From an uncultured Eubacteriales bacterium (GTDB lineage Bacteria; Bacillota_A; Clostridia; Lachnospirales; Cellulosilyticaceae): a stretch of 7,904 nt of DNA. The stretch's first letter is position 1, and every line of letters begins with the position of its first letter. Positions 6,194-7,904 of this stretch are shown piece by piece. Both the position numbers and the translations under genes were made by a program. Where the stretch lies: NCBI GenBank assembly GCA_900556665.1, contig USPX01000088.1, forward strand, positions 1 through 7,904, given 5' to 3'. The notes beneath the pieces were generated by a model that made no database searches, was not told the origin of the DNA, and was given only the letters and a program-made list of their open reading frames with translations.

Positions 6194-7904
6194 GTGATAA
6201 ATACAAAGGAAGAAAAAGAAAAAATATCATTAATAGAAGTCTTAAGACAGATAAAATGGACAAGCATATTATTATGTATTGGTGTTTTTCTTATTAGCCA
6301 TGTTGTTGTATTTGATGAGTTTTATACTTTAGTCATTTGTTATATTGGGGCATTATTTTTTGATAAAGATTTAAGACGTTGGGGCGTAGTCATAGGGATA
6401 TTAGGTCTCATATCATTAGGTCTTGATCAGACGGTTACAGTGAAATACATTTTAATGCTTATACTCTTAGCAAGTATAAGAGGTTGTATGGGCATTGGGA
6501 AAGCAGAATTTAATAGACAAAATCAAAGTATTATTACAGGCTTTTGTATATTTGTAATTAACTTAATAGCCATTGTTATTTCTGGGCCAACTATATACAA
6601 AGTATTATTAGCAGCAGCAGAAGGGGCAGCGGGGGTAGGGCTTGTAGTTATTTTAAGTTATAGTACAGAGATTATTTATACAGGAAGACGTACAAGATTA
6701 GATGATAAAGAAAGCATTAGCATGATTTTTTTAATAGCATGCTTACTAGGTGGAACTATAGATTTTTATGTTCAAGTACCTGTATTTGGACGTATCTTCT
6801 TTAGAGATGTAGTAATTTTTATCATTATGATTGCAGCTACTTACTTGGGAAATATTCATACAGGGACAACGCTTACTTTAGTACTGAGCATTTTACTTGT
6901 ATGTATTGGTTATGTTTCACCTGAATTTGTGGTGATTTATGCTATTGCAGCCTTTGTTGGAAGTTTGTTTTCTGTATTGGGGCGTCTGGGTGTAATGATT
7001 GCTATGGGCTTAGGTCTATTTCTAGGTTTTAGTTTATTTAATCATCAACAAGTGGATTTAAGTATTATGGGTGCTTATCTAAGTGCGAGTGTGATCAGTT
7101 TAATTATTCCTAGAAAATATTTTGGTCTTGCAGAGTGGTTTGAAGTGGTAGAAAGTAATAAGGATGAGCAATACTTTTATAGATTACAGGATGTAATGAT
7201 TGAACAGGTAAATGATTATGCTAAAGCATTTAGTAACTTAAGTCAATCTTTTGATAAGATTGTAGATAAGAAGCTTATGTTAGATGACAATGATATTAAA
7301 TACATCATTGAATCCACAGGCGAGAAAATGTGTATAGATTGCGCTATGCGTAATTTTTGTTGGAAAGATTATTTACAGGCTACCTATAAAAATGGCTATG
7401 AAATGATTAATTTAATAGAGAAGAAAGGCACACTTACATTAGCAGATATACCTGAACGATTTGCGAAGGCCTGTATTAATCCAGAAAACTTTGCATTTAC
7501 ATTAAGCTTTAATCTAGAAATATTTAAACGCAATATGATTTGGAAGAATCGTTTAGTGGAAATGCGTAATCTAATAGGAAGTCAATTTGAAGCAGTATCA
7601 AGTAGCTTGCAAAGTTTAGGTGCTACAGTGAAAAATGATATGAACTTTAATAGGGAAGCTGAAAAACATATTAAAGAGTACTTACATAGTAAAGGAATTA
7701 GTGTACAGGATGCAGTTGTGTTAGAACATAAAGGAGCTACTGCGTGTATTCACCTTTTTATTGATTATCGAATTGATAAAGATTTAAAAGAGAAGCTCGT
7801 AAAATTTGTAGGTGAGGTTTTAGAAGAACAAATTGAAATAGAGAAATTTGAATATGTTCAACCTAAAGGCTATTGTTATTTTAAAATAAGACGTCAGAAA
7901 CAGT
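6194..7904 (+). CDS. spoIIE: Stage II sporulation protein E, N-terminal part (runs off the window)
   Basis: SpoIIE is the membrane-bound PP2C-type phosphatase that dephosphorylates SpoIIAA and thereby releases sigma-F in the forespore; it also associates with the polar division septum. The window holds 570 codons of an expected 800 or so, open to the last base. Residues 1-22 are a charged cytoplasmic start. Residues about 23-305 contain the long run of hydrophobic segments typical of the SpoIIE membrane domain, with short charged turns such as DKDLRRW (57-63) and TGRRTRLDDKES. The soluble central domain follows from about 306. It contains a cysteine cluster, C380-x2-C383-x5-C389-W390, a feature I recall from other SpoIIE proteins, and a further Cys at 427. 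The PP2C phosphatase domain would lie beyond the window, so its metal ligands cannot be checked. The start is GTG. The promoter upstream looks Spo0A-dependent. Confidence 0.88.
   Translation, partial: MINTKEEKEKISLIEVLRQIKWTSILLCIGVFLISHVVVFDEFYTLVICYIGALFFDKDLRRWGVVIGILGLISLGLDQTVTVKYILMLILLASIRGCMGIGKAEFNRQNQSIITGFCIFVINLIAIVISGPTIYKVLLAAAEGAAGVGLVVILSYSTEIIYTGRRTRLDDKESISMIFLIACLLGGTIDFYVQVPVFGRIFFRDVVIFIIMIAATYLGNIHTGTTLTLVLSILLVCIGYVSPEFVVIYAIAAFVGSLFSVLGRLGVMIAMGLGLFLGFSLFNHQQVDLSIMGAYLSASVISLIIPRKYFGLAEWFEVVESNKDEQYFYRLQDVMIEQVNDYAKAFSNLSQSFDKIVDKKLMLDDNDIKYIIESTGEKMCIDCAMRNFCWKDYLQATYKNGYEMINLIEKKGTLTLADIPERFAKACINPENFAFTLSFNLEIFKRNMIWKNRLVEMRNLIGSQFEAVSSSLQSLGATVKNDMNFNREAEKHIKEYLHSKGISVQDAVVLEHKGATACIHLFIDYRIDKDLKEKLVKFVGEVLEEQIEIEKFEYVQPKGYCYFKIRRQKQ

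Overview
The window is AT-rich, with strong AAGGAGG-type ribosome binding sites, short T-tract terminators and a spoIIE gene, so it comes from an endospore-forming low-GC Firmicute, most likely a clostridium. A secreted family 9 pectate lyase ending in a copper-amine-oxidase-N-like (stalk) domain suggests a plant-polysaccharide degrader of the Lachnospiraceae/Cellulosilyticum type. That genus guess rests on domain style only.

Layout. The window opens inside the 3' end of a tRNA gene (1-32), followed by a perfect intrinsic terminator (44-71) and a second, longer hairpin (111-161) that has no gene of its own. A very AT-rich stretch (162-485) leads to a strong Shine-Dalgarno sequence and the start of a secreted protein at 500. 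Only the signal peptide and a short linker are read in that frame. The rest of the protein, a large multidomain PL9 pectate lyase (667-4950), lies in the -1 frame, so the gene as given is split by a frameshift between about 653 and 685. The lyase has N-terminal beta-sandwich, Ig-like and Fn3-like modules, a lectin-like module, the PL9 parallel beta-helix with its calcium aspartates and catalytic lysine in place, a Ser/Thr/Gly linker, an unrecognised module and the C-terminal stalk domain. A terminator closes it at 4957-4991.

An extended -10 promoter next to that terminator drives a FUSC/aromatic acid exporter-type membrane protein (5051-6052). After 141 bp the 5' two-thirds or so of spoIIE starts at a GTG codon (6194) and runs off the end of the window: the whole membrane region and much of the central domain are present, but not the PP2C phosphatase domain. 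Its upstream region has a -35/-10 pair separated by 21 bp and an inverted repeat resembling Spo0A boxes, which matches the Spo0A-controlled promoter type known for spoIIE in Bacillus.

All genes read on the + strand, but each protein gene appears to have its own promoter, so they are better seen as neighbours than as one operon. No mobile element, CRISPR array or novel defence-type system was found. The points most worth a second look are the frameshift that removes the lyase's secretion signal, the spoIIE promoter and start architecture, and the orphan hairpin.
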